Shown here piece by piece: positions 63,240 to 64,000 of a stretch of DNA of 64,000 bases. Position 1 is the stretch's first letter. Every line of letters starts with the position of its first letter. The stretch is from Malachius bipustulatus (taxonomy: Eukaryota > Arthropoda > Insecta > Coleoptera > Melyridae): assembly GCA_910589415.1 (NCBI GenBank), contig OU342634.1, forward strand, positions 1,612,001-1,676,000, in the 5' to 3' direction. The notes beneath the pieces were generated by a model. That model saw only the letters and a list, made by a program, of their open reading frames with translations. It did no database searches and was not told the origin of the DNA. The translations under genes and the position numbers were made by a program.

Positions 63240-64000
63240 GTAACAAAAAGGAAAAAAGGCAATAGAAGTTCACATCTGTAAGGGCTAACAACTTTCTATA
63301 TCATAAAATCTCAATTTTATCTAGGTATTATATTTTGTTTTAATGTGAATTCCTAATAATTATAATAAACAAATACAAAGATAGAGCGTTTTTGTTACAG
63401 AGATAGCTCAATTTGTTTGTAACTATTAAGAATAATACATTCACATCTTGTATGGACTAAACTGTTGATGTCGTATAATTGTTTAATATAAATGTCATAG
63501 AAATTAATTTATGAATGACTTGGCAAGGAATTTACATGAAGTAATTTACACGTTTTTTACAGGTAAAAAAGGCATGTAATTTACATAAAAAGGATGTCAA
63601 AAATGTAAAAAATGTGAAATACTATTGGAATCACGATTTTTATTGTTCTTTTAATCAAAATAACAACTATTATCAGAAATAAAAATAGGTATCAGAATAA
63701 TAACAGTTATCAAAATAACAAAAATAAACAAAAAAATATAATTTGATGAGGAAAAGAAAATAGTTTGTAACGGGATTTTCTGCTAGGTAGAGGAGATGTC
63801 CCAGGGATGGGTAATTGCCCCTTTTTACCCGTGACAAGTCGATTAAAACCTATCATATTTATTTACACAATACTCTATTTACATATGCCTATATCTGTCA
63901 AGCTCATAACAATAACCACTGAACCCTATGGGCCGGCGCTCATCCACTGCAGGCCGCCTGATTGGAGAGAGATATCTGCGTCGGGGCACGTACCATTGTT
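63240..64000. other. receptor intron or upstream sequence
   Basis: AT-rich and without coding signal to about 63765. From 63766 the composition changes to GC-richer DNA that could be the start of another mobile element cut by the window edge. Confidence 0.35.

Overview
The window is AT-rich, intron-bearing insect nuclear DNA. The evidence is a spliced Medea (Smad4) gene on the + strand, two odorant-receptor-like gene pieces on the - strand, a gypsy-group endogenous retrovirus (errantivirus) with a tRNA-Ser-type primer site like that of Drosophila 17.6/297, and a dense mixture of insect-type mobile elements. A beetle is a plausible host from the receptor style and repeat load, but that is a guess.

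Layout. 1-11 kb: no host gene; fold-back (long inverted repeat) elements, several with CAGGGTG-like ends and TA target duplications, plus a relic of a cysteine-rich (CxC) transposon protein near 7.3-8.0 kb. 11-16 kb: a Tc1/mariner-like MITE, one possible small coding exon, and a piggyBac remnant (12395-13290) nested inside a fold-back element; then a GC-richer stretch with an NRF1/Ewg-type site that may be promoter. 16.3-23 kb: two possible coding exons of an unidentified gene, then Medea (17239-22984, six coding exons recognised). A 172-bp insertion with a 13-bp target duplication interrupts what was one Medea exon. 23-25 kb: 3' flank with two MITEs.

25-41 kb is one nested stack of transposons. 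The oldest layer is a broken Ty3/gypsy element on the - strand (pieces from 40905 down to 25221). Into it went a 646-bp tandem pair, a hAT element (26857-28589, 8-bp duplication), the errantivirus (28685-36553, CGCG duplication, almost identical LTRs, premature stop in pol, out-of-frame env anchor), and a LINE (37170-40499, 14-bp duplication). The LINE was itself hit by a 2072-bp element with about 475-bp terminal inverted repeats, a 3-bp duplication and a CxC-domain protein (37526-39597). Removing that element restores the LINE reading frame.

41-55 kb: an LTR-like segment, LINE and RTE fragments, a fold-back element of 762 bp, a long LINE ORF (48513-51341) whose first catalytic RT aspartate is replaced and whose 5' region was split by another fold-back, then a folded Penelope-like end (GIY-YIG domain, hammerhead-like core). 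55-64 kb: the first exon of an odorant-receptor-like gene (- strand), with a DIRS-type retrotransposon inserted just upstream; an R4/Dong-type LINE inserted at an (AAT)n array; and the last two exons of a second odorant-receptor-like gene (- strand).

The host genes are few: Medea is the shared nuclear partner of receptor Smads in BMP/activin signalling, and the receptor pieces suggest a tandem chemoreceptor cluster. Almost everything else is transposon history that can be ordered by nesting.
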